The notes under the pieces: model-generated
What the model was told of the DNA's origin: nothing
Seen by the model: the letters and a program-made list of their open reading frames with translations, nothing else
Databases searched by the model: none
DNA from: Amycolatopsis rifamycinica
Lineage (GTDB): Bacteria > Actinomycetota > Actinomycetes > Mycobacteriales > Pseudonocardiaceae
NCBI RefSeq assembly: GCF_000695625.1
Contig: NZ_JMQI01000001.1
Coordinates: forward strand, 1-64,000
Reading direction: 5' to 3'
Length of the DNA stretch: 64,000 nt
Made by a program: the position numbers and the translations under genes
Shown: positions 35,923-44,959 of the stretch, piece by piece
Layout of the letters: every line of letters begins with the position of its first letter
How positions within the stretch are numbered: position 1 is the first letter of the stretch

Positions 35923-36007
35923 GCCTCCAAGATCGTGAGGTCGGACACGCTGGCGTGACCCTGTGGATACCTTTTGGTGATCCGCGGGTATGGTGAAAGG
36001 TCGTTGC

Positions 36008-36087
36008 GGGCGCCTCATTCGGAGAGCGAGCCCGGTTGAGGCTCCCGAAAGGTGAGTGGTGGGCTTGCGCGCCCATGGTTTTGTTCT
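36008..36087 (+). promoter_or_regulatory. Nested-hairpin leader followed by a T-rich tract, possible attenuator
   Basis: Four nested pairings are visible. GGGCGC (36008-36013) pairs with GCGCCC (36069-36074), CTCA (36014-36017) with TGAG (36053-36056), CGG (36020-36022) with CCG (36045-36047), and GAGCC (36028-36032) with GGCTC (36040-36044) across a 7-nt loop. TTTTGTTCT follows at 36079-36087, 19 bp before the synthetase ATG. The layout suits transcription attenuation or a structured leader. I could not match it to a named riboswitch class. Confidence 0.5.
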
Positions 36088-36105
36088 GCCCGGGGTGAGC
36101 GGCCG

Positions 36106-39100
36106 ATGACCGTCACGATCGAACCCACCGGATCCGCCGCCGAAGTCACGCTCGCCGAGCGGGCGCTGTTCTGGTCCGGTCTCGGTGCCGCCGAGCGCAC
36201 CCTCCTCGACATCCTCGCCGCCACCGCCGAGCGGCACCCGAACGCGGCCGCGATCGACGACGGCACCACCACCCTGACCTACCGCCGGCTCCTCGAGGAG
36301 ATCGACGCCTACGGGCGCCGCCTCAAGAGCTACGGCGTCGGCCTCGGCGACCGCGTCGGCATCCGGATCTCCTCCGGCACCGCCGAGCTGTACACCGCCA
36401 TCCTGGCCACGCTGTCCGTCGGCGCCGCGTACGTGCCGGTCGACGCCGACGACCCGGACGAGCGCGCCGAGCTGGTCTTCGAAGAGGCCCAGGTCGCGGC
36501 GGTCGCCACCGACGGCGAGATCCACGTCCACAGCACCCCCGGTGGCCGCGAGGGCCGTCCCGGCCCAGCCGACGACGCCTGGATCATCTTCACCTCCGGC
36601 TCCACCGGCAAGCCCAAGGGCGTCGCGGTCACCCACGCGAGTGCCGCCGCCTTCGTCGACGCCGAAGCCGAGCTCTTCCTCGCCGACGAGCCGATCGGCC
36701 CCGGCGACCGCGTCCTGGCCGGCCTGAGCGTCGCCTTCGACGCCTCCTGCGAAGAGATGTGGCTGGCCTGGCGCCACGGCGCCTGCCTGGTCCCGGCGCC
36801 CCGCGCGCTGGTCCGCACTGGCGTCGACCTCGGCCCGTGGCTGGTCGCGCAGCGCATCACCGTCGTCTCGACCGTGCCGACGCTGGCCGCGCTGTGGCCG
36901 GCGGACGCGCTCGAAGACGTCCGCCTGCTCATCTTCGGCGGCGAAGCCTGCCCGCCGGAGCTGGCCGAGCGCGTCGCCGTCGAAGGCCGCGAAGTCTGGA
37001 ACACCTACGGCCCGACCGAGGCCACCGTCGTCGCCTGCGCCGCGCAGCTGACCGGCGACGGCCCGGTCCGCATCGGCCTGCCGCTCGCCGGCTGGCAGCT
37101 CGCCGTGGTCAACGACGAGGGCGAGCCGGTCGCCATGGGCGAGACCGGCGAGCTCGTCATCGGCGGCGTCGGCCTGGCCCGCTACCTCGACGCGGCGAAG
37201 GACGCCGAGAAGTTCGCGCCGCTGCCGTCCCTGGGCTGGCAGCGCGCCTACCGTTCGGGCGACATGGTCCGCGCGGAAGAGGAAGGCCTGCTGTTCCTCG
37301 GCCGCCTCGACGAGCAGGTCAAGCTCGGCGGCCGCCGCATCGAACTCGGCGAGGTCGACGCCGCGCTGCAGGCCCTGCCGGGCGTGCAGGGCGCGGCCGC
37401 CGCGATCCGCCGCACCAAAGCGGGCAACCAGGTCCTCGTCGGGTACGTCGTCCCCGGCAGCGAGGAGTTCGACCACGACCAGGCCGCGCATCGCCTGCGG
37501 GAGCACCTGCCCGCCGCGCTGGTGCCGCTGCTCGCCGTCGTCGACGACCTGCCGACCCGCACCTCCGGCAAGGTCGACCGCACCGCCCTCCCGTGGCCGC
37601 TGTCCACAGTGGAGGCTTCCGGGCTGACCCCGACCGAGACGTGGCTCGCCGAAGGCTGGGCCGAGATCCTCGGTGTGTCGGTCGACAGCCCGAAGGCCGA
37701 CTTCTTCACCCACGGTGGCGGCAGCCTGACCGCCGCGCAGGTGGTCGCCCGCATCCGCACCCGGCACCCGCAGGTGTCGGTCGCCGACATCTACGCCCAC
37801 CCCAAGCTGGGCGCCATGGCCGCGATGCTGGACGCGCTGAGCGGCCAGGCCACCGAACGCCGGGACATCGCGCCGACGAAGCGCCGGGCCGGCGTCATCC
37901 AGACGCTGCTGCTGGTCCCGCTGATGGGCCTCGTCGGGCTGCGGTGGGCGACGCTCGCCGCCGCGCTGTCGAACGTCCTGTCGCTGCTCGGGTTCGCCTG
38001 GGCGCCGACGCTGAGCTGGGCCTGGATCGGCCTGGCGTGGGTGGCGCTGTTCAGCCCGGCGGGCCGGATCGCCATCGCCGCCGGCGGCGCGCGCGTGCTG
38101 CTGTCCGGAGTGCGTCCCGGGACGTACCCGCGTGGCGGCAGTGTCCACTTGCGACTCTGGACGGCCGAGAAGCTGGCCGAGTTCTCCGGCGCGGACAGCG
38201 TGGCCGGCGCGTCCTGGATGACCACGTACGCGAAGGCGCTCGGCGCGCGGATCGGCAAGGACGTCGACCTGCACTCGCCGCCGCCGGTCACCGGCTTCCT
38301 CAAGCTGGGCCGCGGCGCGGCGATCGAGCCTGAGGTCGACCTGACCGGCCACTGGGTCGACGGCGACGTCGTGCACATCGGCAAGGTCCGCGTGGGCGCC
38401 GAAGCCCGTGTCGGCGCGCGCAGCACGCTGTTCCCGGGGGTCCGGATCGGCAAGGGCGCGGAGATCGCGGCCGGGTCGACCGTCCGCGGCGCCGTCCCGG
38501 CCGGGCAGCGCTGGGCCGGTTCGCCCGCCGCCCGCGTCGCCAAGGAGGAGCGCAACGCGCTGAAGTGGCCGTCGAGCCGCCCGCCGCGCTCGCACTTCTG
38601 GGCCGCCGTCTACGGCGTGACCTCCCTGGCCCTCGGCTTCCTGCCCGGCGTGGCCGCGCTCGCCGGGGTCGCCGTGCTCGGCTACGCGATCTCCGGTGCC
38701 CCGACGCTGCTGGACGCGTTCACCCGCGCGCTGGTCTTCGTCCCGGTCGCGACCGCCGCGTACTTCCTGGCGTACATGCTGCTCGTGCTGGTCGGTGTCC
38801 GGGCACTGAGCGTCGGCATGGTCGAGGGCTACCACCCGGTGCACGGCCGCGTCGCCTGGCAGGTCTGGGCGACCGAGCGCCTGATGAGCATGGCCCGCGA
38901 AGGCCTGTTCCCGCTGTACGCCAGCCTGTTCACCCCGGTGTGGCTGCGGCTGCTCGGCGCGAAGGTGGGCCGCAACGTCGAGGCGTCGACCGTCCTGGCG
39001 CTGCCGAAGATGACGAAGGTCGACAGCGGCGCGTTCCTCGCCGACGACACGATGGTCGCCACCTACGAGCTCGGCCACGGCTGGCTGCACGTCGCTCCGG

Positions 39101-39981
39101 CACGGATCGGCAAGCAGGCCTTCCTCGGCAACTCGGGGATGACCGCCCCCGGCCGCTCGGTGCCGAAGCGCGGCCTGGTCGGCGTGCTGTCCTCGACGCC
39201 GCTGAAGGCGAAGAAGGGCTCGTCGTACCTGGGCATGCCGCCGCTGCCGGTCCGCCGCGCGGTCGGCGAGGCCGACACGAGCCGCACCTACACCCCGGCG
39301 CTGCACCTCAAGGCGGCGCGGGCGCTGGTCGAACTGTGCCGGATCGTCCCGGTCATGTGCGGGGTCGCGCTGACCGTCGTGGTCGCGTTCGGCCTGCTGT
39401 GGACGGCTTCGGCGTTCGGCTTCGGCGTCGCCGCGCTGCTGGCCGGGCCCGCCCTGCTGGCCGCCGGGATCGTCGCGGCGCTGACCGCGACGGTGATGAA
39501 GTGGCTGCTGGTCGGCAAGTTCCGAGAGGTCGACCACCCGTTGTGGAGCTCCTTCGTCTGGCGCAACGAGCTGGCCGACACCTTCGTCGAGGCCCTGGCC
39601 GTGCCGTGGCTGATCGGCTCGGTCGGTGGCACCCCGCTGCTGAGCGCGTGGCTGCGCACGATGGGCGTCAAGATCGGCCGCGGCGTCTGGCTGGAGACGT
39701 ACTGGCTGCCTGAGGCGGACCTCGTCGAGCTGGGCGACGGCGCGACGATCAACCGCGGCTGCGTCGTGCAGACGCACCTGTTCCACGACCGGATCATGAG
39801 CATGTCCCGGGTGACCCTCGGCGAGGGCGCGACGCTCGGCCCGCACGGCATCGTGCTGCCGGGTGCGGGCATCGGTGCCCGGACGACGGTCGGCCCGGGC
39901 TCGCTGGTGACCCGCGGCGACGAGGTCCCGGCCGACACCCGCTGGCTGGGCAACCCGATCTCGGCCTGGCCGGGCAAGTAA
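36106..39981 (+). CDS. Pls/PosA family non-ribosomal peptide synthetase (A-T with membrane-embedded C-terminal half)
   Basis: 1291 residues. The adenylation domain (residues ~25-510) shows IIFTSGSTGKPKG near 160, FDASCEEMW, FGGEACPPEL, NTYGPTEAT, YRSGDM and GRLDEQVKLGGRRIE. The thiolation domain has its phosphopantetheine serine at S540 in THGGGSLTAAQ. The C-terminal ~700 residues are about six membrane helices alternating with hexapeptide-type soluble segments (for example RVGAEARVGARSTLFPGVRIGKG). This is the architecture of epsilon-poly-L-lysine synthetase (Pls), which joins one amino acid into a homopolymer without a canonical condensation domain. The monomer cannot be read reliably here. 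ATG 36106 begins at the family N-terminus. An M1 peptidase gene follows 80 bp later. Confidence 0.88.
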   Translation: MTVTIEPTGSAAEVTLAERALFWSGLGAAERTLLDILAATAERHPNAAAIDDGTTTLTYRRLLEEIDAYGRRLKSYGVGLGDRVGIRISSGTAELYTAILATLSVGAAYVPVDADDPDERAELVFEEAQVAAVATDGEIHVHSTPGGREGRPGPADDAWIIFTSGSTGKPKGVAVTHASAAAFVDAEAELFLADEPIGPGDRVLAGLSVAFDASCEEMWLAWRHGACLVPAPRALVRTGVDLGPWLVAQRITVVSTVPTLAALWPADALEDVRLLIFGGEACPPELAERVAVEGREVWNTYGPTEATVVACAAQLTGDGPVRIGLPLAGWQLAVVNDEGEPVAMGETGELVIGGVGLARYLDAAKDAEKFAPLPSLGWQRAYRSGDMVRAEEEGLLFLGRLDEQVKLGGRRIELGEVDAALQALPGVQGAAAAIRRTKAGNQVLVGYVVPGSEEFDHDQAAHRLREHLPAALVPLLAVVDDLPTRTSGKVDRTALPWPLSTVEASGLTPTETWLAEGWAEILGVSVDSPKADFFTHGGGSLTAAQVVARIRTRHPQVSVADIYAHPKLGAMAAMLDALSGQATERRDIAPTKRRAGVIQTLLLVPLMGLVGLRWATLAAALSNVLSLLGFAWAPTLSWAWIGLAWVALFSPAGRIAIAAGGARVLLSGVRPGTYPRGGSVHLRLWTAEKLAEFSGADSVAGASWMTTYAKALGARIGKDVDLHSPPPVTGFLKLGRGAAIEPEVDLTGHWVDGDVVHIGKVRVGAEARVGARSTLFPGVRIGKGAEIAAGSTVRGAVPAGQRWAGSPAARVAKEERNALKWPSSRPPRSHFWAAVYGVTSLALGFLPGVAALAGVAVLGYAISGAPTLLDAFTRALVFVPVATAAYFLAYMLLVLVGVRALSVGMVEGYHPVHGRVAWQVWATERLMSMAREGLFPLYASLFTPVWLRLLGAKVGRNVEASTVLALPKMTKVDSGAFLADDTMVATYELGHGWLHVAPARIGKQAFLGNSGMTAPGRSVPKRGLVGVLSSTPLKAKKGSSYLGMPPLPVRRAVGEADTSRTYTPALHLKAARALVELCRIVPVMCGVALTVVVAFGLLWTASAFGFGVAALLAGPALLAAGIVAALTATVMKWLLVGKFREVDHPLWSSFVWRNELADTFVEALAVPWLIGSVGGTPLLSAWLRTMGVKIGRGVWLETYWLPEADLVELGDGATINRGCVVQTHLFHDRIMSMSRVTLGEGATLGPHGIVLPGAGIGARTTVGPGSLVTRGDEVPADTRWLGNPISAWPGK

Positions 39982-40061
39982 CGAAAGCAGGGCCAGGCGC
40001 GCCGGACTCCCCCGTCCGTGCGAGCCTGGTTCCAGCACGCACGACGAAAGGTTCGCCACGG

Positions 40062-41471
40062 GTGATTGCGAAGGCTCCCGCTCCCGGCGCGGACACCTCC
40101 GGCGACCCGTACCTGCCCGCGCACGGCAACGGCGGCTACCGGACGCGGCACTACGACCTGAACCTCGACTACAAGGTCGCGCCCAACCGGCTCTCGGCCT
40201 CGGCCGTGATCACCGCCGAGGCGACGCAGGCGCTTTCCCGCGTCAGCCTCGACTTCGGTGAGTTCCGGGTCAACCGCGTGCTGTTCGACGGGAAGCCCGC
40301 GAAGTACCTCAAGCGCGGCGCCAAGCTGCACGTCAAGCCGGCGAAATCGGTCCCGGCGGGTGCGGCGTTCACCGTCGAGGTCCACTACGTCGGCAACCCG
40401 CGCCCGGTGCGGAGCCGCTGGGGTGACGTCGGCTGGGACGAGCTGACCGACGGCGCGCTGGTGGCGAGCCAGCCGGTCGGCGCGCCGTCGTGGTTCCCGT
40501 GCAACGACCACCCGTCGGACAAGGCGGCGTACCGGGTGAGCGTGACGACGGCGTCGCCGTACCTGGTCGCGGTCACCGGCACGCTGGTCGAGCGCACGAC
40601 GTCGGCCAGCACCACGAGGTGGGTCTACGAGCGGCGCGAGCCGACGGCGACGTACTTGATGAGCGTGCAGATCGGCCGCTACGACGAAGTCGAGCTGACC
40701 GGCCGCGGCTGGTTCCCGCACACGGGCGTGGGACTGCGCCGGCTGAGCCTCGGCATCGGGCGCGCGAGCGGGCAGGTGGAATCGGTCTTCGAGACGGTCC
40801 CGCAGCGGGCCGCCGTGCCGCCGCGGCTGCGGCGCGCGTTCGAGCGCGACTTCGGGCGGCAGGGCCGGATGATGGAGTTCCTGCAGCGGCTGTTCGGCCC
40901 GTACCCGTTCACCGAGTACGTCGTCGTGGTCACCGACGACGACCTCGACGACCCGATCGAGGCCCAGGGCATGGCGATCTTCGGCGCCAACCACGTCGAC
41001 GGCCGCCGCACCCACGAGCGGCTCGTGCTGCACGAGCTGTCCCACCAGTGGTTCGGCAACAGCCTGACGGTGGCGGATTGGCGCCACATCTGGCTGAACG
41101 AGGGCTTCGCGACGTACGCGGAGTGGCTGTGGTCGGAGGAGTCGGGCGGCCCGCCGGCCGCGGCACTGGCCCGCGACTGGCACGCCCGCGTCAAGGCCAA
41201 GCCGGCGGACGTCCGGATCGCCGACCCGGGCGTGTCCCGGATGTTCGACGAGCGCGTGTACAAGCGCGGGGGGTTGACGCTGCACGCGCTGCGGGCGGAA
41301 ATCGGCGACGCGGCGTTCTTCGCGTTGCTGAAATCCTGGGCGGAGCAGTACCGGCACGGGCTGGTCACGACCGAGCTCTTCGTCGCCGCGGCCGAGGTGC
41401 ACGCGGGGCGTTCGCTGCGCGGCTTCTTCACGCGCTGGCTGGACACGCCGGCGGTGCCCCCGCTGCCCTGA
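40062..41471 (+). CDS. M1 family metallopeptidase (aminopeptidase N-like)
   Basis: 469 residues, short for M1 because the long C-terminal helical domain is missing. The zinc motif HELSH (H324, E325, H328) is followed by the third ligand E347 in NEGFA, the exact HExxH-18x-E spacing. The N-terminal beta-sandwich domain is present (HYDLNLDYKVAPNRLSASAVI). The substrate-amine motif GxMEN, expected about 35 residues before HExxH, is replaced by EAQGMAIFGAN. No signal peptide is seen. It lies 80 bp after the Pls-like synthetase, in the same direction. Known Streptomyces poly-lysine loci also place a metallopeptidase beside pls. Confidence 0.87.
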   Translation: MIAKAPAPGADTSGDPYLPAHGNGGYRTRHYDLNLDYKVAPNRLSASAVITAEATQALSRVSLDFGEFRVNRVLFDGKPAKYLKRGAKLHVKPAKSVPAGAAFTVEVHYVGNPRPVRSRWGDVGWDELTDGALVASQPVGAPSWFPCNDHPSDKAAYRVSVTTASPYLVAVTGTLVERTTSASTTRWVYERREPTATYLMSVQIGRYDEVELTGRGWFPHTGVGLRRLSLGIGRASGQVESVFETVPQRAAVPPRLRRAFERDFGRQGRMMEFLQRLFGPYPFTEYVVVVTDDDLDDPIEAQGMAIFGANHVDGRRTHERLVLHELSHQWFGNSLTVADWRHIWLNEGFATYAEWLWSEESGGPPAAALARDWHARVKAKPADVRIADPGVSRMFDERVYKRGGLTLHALRAEIGDAAFFALLKSWAEQYRHGLVTTELFVAAAEVHAGRSLRGFFTRWLDTPAVPPLP

Positions 41472-41596
41472 TTCGTCGGATGTCTATGCTGCTGTCCGGG
41501 TGAACCGCCCTGGCCTTTCGGGCTGCCTTCTGCAAGTATGGCCGGACGCCGCCGCATGATCTCGCCGAAACGTAGTATGAATTCGGAGGATGCTTC

Positions 41597-43888
41597 ATGG
41601 ACGCAGTGTCCCGGCGGACGGTACTCCGCGCTGCTTCGGTACTCGCCGGGGCCGCCGCCTTCGGGGGTTTGTGGTCCCAGGCCGCCCCGCCCGCGCTCGC
41701 GAACGCCGACCCGCACCGGGACGTCGCCGAAGACGCGCGGATGATCTGGCGGCGGTTGCCGAAGAACTGGCAGGAAGGCCCGTTCCTGGCCAACGGCTAC
41801 CTCGGCACCCAGGTCTACGCCGGGAAGACACCGAACACCCTCAAGTTCATGCTGAGCCACACCCAGGTGCAGGACCAGCGCATCCAGTGGGAGGCGGGCA
41901 TCGGCCTCTCCCGCCTGCCGATCGGCTCCCTCACGCTCACCCTGGCCGGCGCGATCACCGCCGTCGACTGGACGCTCGACCTCTACAACGCCGAGCTCGG
42001 TGGCACCATCACCACCACGCAGGGCTCGGTCGCCTTCTCCGCCGTCGTGCACAACGACCTCGGCGTCCTCCTCGTTTCGTTGACGCCGAGCGCCGGCGAA
42101 GCCGGTGCCACGTGGGGCTTTCAGCCGCTGGAGTCCGCGACCACCCGGACCGTGCGCAAGCCGCCCGAGTACGTCGCCAACCCGGCGCCCGAGCTCGGTG
42201 ACGGCTACTGCGCCCAGCCCATGCTCGCGGGCGGCGGGTACACCACGGCGTGGCAGGAACGCGCGATCGGGACGCGACGGCTGCTCGCCGCGACCGTCGC
42301 CTACAGCTTCCCGGGCACCACGCACACCGCCGACGCGCGCGCGGCCGTCCGGAAAGCGCTTGCCGCCCGCCCGGACGCCCTGCTCGCCCGCCACCGCCAC
42401 TGGTGGAACGACTACCACCGGCGCAGCTTCGTTTCGGTTCCGGACAAGCAGGTGCAGCGCTTCTACTGGATCCAGCTCTACAAGATCGCGGCCGCCACCC
42501 GGGCGGACGGGCCGGTCGTGTCCGAATGGGGGCCGTGGTTCCCCGAGACCGGCAACAGCTGGACCGCCGTCTGGTGGAACCTCAACGTCCAGGTCACCTA
42601 CCCGATCGTCAACAGCACCAACCACCCCGAACTCGACGCCGTCACCGCGACCTTCCGGCGCGACCACGCGAACCTCGAGGCGTCCGTCCCGCCCGCGTAC
42701 CGCGACGGCGACACCTACGCCCTCTCGCACCCGGGCGACTGGCGGCTGCGGCCCGGCGGCACGCGCTCGGTGGGCGTCCCCGGGACGACGTCGAAGACCG
42801 ACCAGACCGGGAACCTGCTGTGGGGGCTGCACAACGTGTGGCTGGCCTACCGGCACCACCTGGACAAGCGCGTGCTGCGCGATGTCCTGTACCCGACCTT
42901 GGCGAAGGCGCTGAACTTCTACCGCCACTTCCTGTTCACGGGCCCGGACGGGTTCCTGCACCTGCCGCTGACCCGGTCGCCGGAGTACGCCGACGCGCCG
43001 GACTGCACCTACGACCTGTCCCTGATCCGGTGGGCGGCCCGCACGCTCGTCGACTCGGCCCGCATCCTGTGCCTGGACGAACCGCGCGTGCCGATCTGGC
43101 GGGAAATCGGCGCGAAGCTCGTGCCGTACCACGAGGACCCGGCCAACGGCGTGCTGATCGGCGACGCCGTCCCCCTGTCCGCTTCGCACCGGCACTTCTC
43201 GCACCTGCTGTGGCTGTACCCGCTGCGGGAGAAGGTCTGGGACCGCCCGGGCGACCGCGACCTGATGACGCGCACCTTCACCCACTGGGCCGCCGACCAG
43301 ACGGCGTGGCACGGCTACAGCTACGCGGCCGCGTCGTCGATGAGCTCGGTGATGGACGCGCCCGAAGAAGCGTTGCGGTACCTGAAGTTCTTCCTCGACC
43401 GGAACGTCGTGGCCGATACCGGGCTGACCGCGAACACGATGTACCGCGAGGGTTCGAACTTCGCGATCGAGAGCCCGATCACCGCGGCACAGTCCGTTGT
43501 GGACATGGTGCTGCAGGGGGCCGGCGGGGTGCTCAAGGTCTTCCCGTCGGTGTCGGCGACCTGGCGTGACGCCTCGATCGCCGGGCTGCGCGCGGAAGGT
43601 GCGTTCCTCGTGGACGCCTCCCGCCGCGACGGCCAGACCGAGTTCGTCCGCGTGCACAGCGAAGCCGGCGAGGCCCTGGTGCTCCAGCACGGCGTCGCCG
43701 GGGACATCGAGGTCCGCGACGAACACGGCCGACGGCTGCCGTGGCGCCCGGCCGGGCCCGGGCGGATCGCGATCGGGCTGCGCCGCGGCGGCACCGCCGT
43801 CGTCACCCCGCGGGGCGGGCGCCCGGACTACGCGCCGCGGGACGTCCCCGCGCTCGGTCCCGCGCCGGCGTGGGGCCTGCCGAGCTGA
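41597..43888 (+). CDS. Tat-exported glycoside hydrolase, GH95-like (alpha-L-fucosidase/galactosidase type)
   Basis: 763 residues. The twin-arginine signal (SRRTVLRAASVLAGAAAFGG, R6-R7) is followed by a beta-domain with ANGYLGTQVYAG and a long (alpha/alpha)6 barrel (residues ~270-680). The barrel contains WIQLYKIAAATR, TGNSWTAVWWNLNVQ and ASHRHFSHLLWLYPL. The HRHxSHLxxLYP pattern is typical of GH95. A C-terminal beta-domain ends the protein. Substrate is inferred only at clan level. ATG 41597 has GGAGG 7 nt upstream. A -10-like TAGTAT lies about 23 bp before the ATG, so it may have its own promoter. Confidence 0.8.
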   Translation: MDAVSRRTVLRAASVLAGAAAFGGLWSQAAPPALANADPHRDVAEDARMIWRRLPKNWQEGPFLANGYLGTQVYAGKTPNTLKFMLSHTQVQDQRIQWEAGIGLSRLPIGSLTLTLAGAITAVDWTLDLYNAELGGTITTTQGSVAFSAVVHNDLGVLLVSLTPSAGEAGATWGFQPLESATTRTVRKPPEYVANPAPELGDGYCAQPMLAGGGYTTAWQERAIGTRRLLAATVAYSFPGTTHTADARAAVRKALAARPDALLARHRHWWNDYHRRSFVSVPDKQVQRFYWIQLYKIAAATRADGPVVSEWGPWFPETGNSWTAVWWNLNVQVTYPIVNSTNHPELDAVTATFRRDHANLEASVPPAYRDGDTYALSHPGDWRLRPGGTRSVGVPGTTSKTDQTGNLLWGLHNVWLAYRHHLDKRVLRDVLYPTLAKALNFYRHFLFTGPDGFLHLPLTRSPEYADAPDCTYDLSLIRWAARTLVDSARILCLDEPRVPIWREIGAKLVPYHEDPANGVLIGDAVPLSASHRHFSHLLWLYPLREKVWDRPGDRDLMTRTFTHWAADQTAWHGYSYAAASSMSSVMDAPEEALRYLKFFLDRNVVADTGLTANTMYREGSNFAIESPITAAQSVVDMVLQGAGGVLKVFPSVSATWRDASIAGLRAEGAFLVDASRRDGQTEFVRVHSEAGEALVLQHGVAGDIEVRDEHGRRLPWRPAGPGRIAIGLRRGGTAVVTPRGGRPDYAPRDVPALGPAPAWGLPS

Positions 43889-44019
43889 ACCGGAGGAGGT
43901 CGAACGGACGTGACGTGCAGAACCGTGCTCGGCGGGGCGGGGTCTGCCGTGATCGCGTGTTCTCACCCGGGAACGCGGTCGTGACGGCAGAATGACGCTC
44001 TCCGACGAGGGGAGCGTGG

Positions 44020-44895
44020 ATGAGCGAGCCGGGCGGCAGACCCGGTCCGTACTCGGACCGGCCGCCGCCGAAGCAGTCGTCGGCGACGGCGATCGTGCTG
44101 GTCACCGGGTCGGTCGTGGTTGTCGTGGTGATGGCACTGGCCTTCCTGGCCTGGGGCTACCCCGGGTTCCTGCGCGAGCCGGCCGGCCGGGCCGGCGGCG
44201 CGTTCCGGACCACCGCGCCGACGTCGAGCTCCCCGTCGGCGACCGTGTCCGGCACGCCGGCCGCGATCCCGGGCGGCCGGGCGCCGATGCCGAAGCGGGC
44301 GAAGCCGCTGGCCGACCCGGTGACGTGCGCGTTCACCCCCGACCCGGGCTCACCGGCGCCGAAGAAGGCCGCGCTGCCGCCCGACGGCCCGGCTCCGTCG
44401 ACCGGGACCGTCGACGTGCGGCTGGCGACGACCGCGGGCGACGTCGGGCTGACCCTGGACCGCGCGCTGGCGCCGTGCACCGTGGTCAGCTTCCTGAGCC
44501 TGGCCCGGCAGGGGTTCTACGACGGGACGGCGTGCCACCGGCTGTCGGTCAGCGCCGGGCTGCAGATGCTCCAGTGCGGCGACCCGGTCGGCGACGGCAC
44601 CGGCGGCCCGGGCTACACGATCCGCGACGAGCTGTTCCCCGGCCTCACGTACGGCCGCGGCGTCCTCGCGATGGCCAAGCCGACCGCCCCGGACTCCGGC
44701 GGGTCCCAGTTCTTCCTGGGCTTCGGCCGGATCGACATCCCGCCGGACTACACGGTCTTCGGCAGCATCGACGACCCCGGCCTCGAGGTCCTCGACCGGA
44801 TCGCCCGCGCCGGAACCGACCCGGCCGAACCGGGCATCGGCGACGGCAGCGGCCCACCCGAGATCCCGGTCACCCTCACCCACGTCACCCCCTGA
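44020..44895 (+). CDS. Membrane-anchored cyclophilin-type peptidyl-prolyl cis-trans isomerase
   Basis: 291 residues. A polar N-terminus and one transmembrane helix (residues ~24-48, AIVLVTGSVVVVVVMALAFLAW) are followed by a Pro/Ser/Ala-rich linker. A cyclophilin domain covers ~120-290 (VSFLSLARQGFYDGTACHRL, GGPGYTIRDELFPG, GSQFFLGFG, YTVFGSIDDPGLEVLDRIA). The usual FHRVI and QGGD catalytic segments are altered (CHRLSVSAGLQMLQCGD), so activity may be reduced. It should act on the outer face of the membrane as a folding aid for exported proteins. Confidence 0.87.
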   Translation: MSEPGGRPGPYSDRPPPKQSSATAIVLVTGSVVVVVVMALAFLAWGYPGFLREPAGRAGGAFRTTAPTSSSPSATVSGTPAAIPGGRAPMPKRAKPLADPVTCAFTPDPGSPAPKKAALPPDGPAPSTGTVDVRLATTAGDVGLTLDRALAPCTVVSFLSLARQGFYDGTACHRLSVSAGLQMLQCGDPVGDGTGGPGYTIRDELFPGLTYGRGVLAMAKPTAPDSGGSQFFLGFGRIDIPPDYTVFGSIDDPGLEVLDRIARAGTDPAEPGIGDGSGPPEIPVTLTHVTP

Positions 44896-44959
44896 CCGTT
44901 TCGGGCGGTCGAGGAGTCCGGGCTTAAGGTGGGTCCACGTACGGACACCGGGGGAGTCG

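Noticed and set aside
36008..36074. Glycine riboswitch
   Set aside because: GGAGAGC and CCGAAAGG look similar, but the second conserved strands of the aptamer are missing, so I keep only the general call of a structured leader.
35728..40059. 1443-residue open frame on the minus strand opposite the peptide synthetase
   Set aside because: Third-position GC bias of the real gene leaves the opposite frame open. The translated sequence is low-complexity G/R/D/A with no recognisable domain.
44932..44945. GTCC...GGAC inverted repeat before the DUF4184 gene
   Set aside because: Four-base arms are expected by chance in sequence of this composition.
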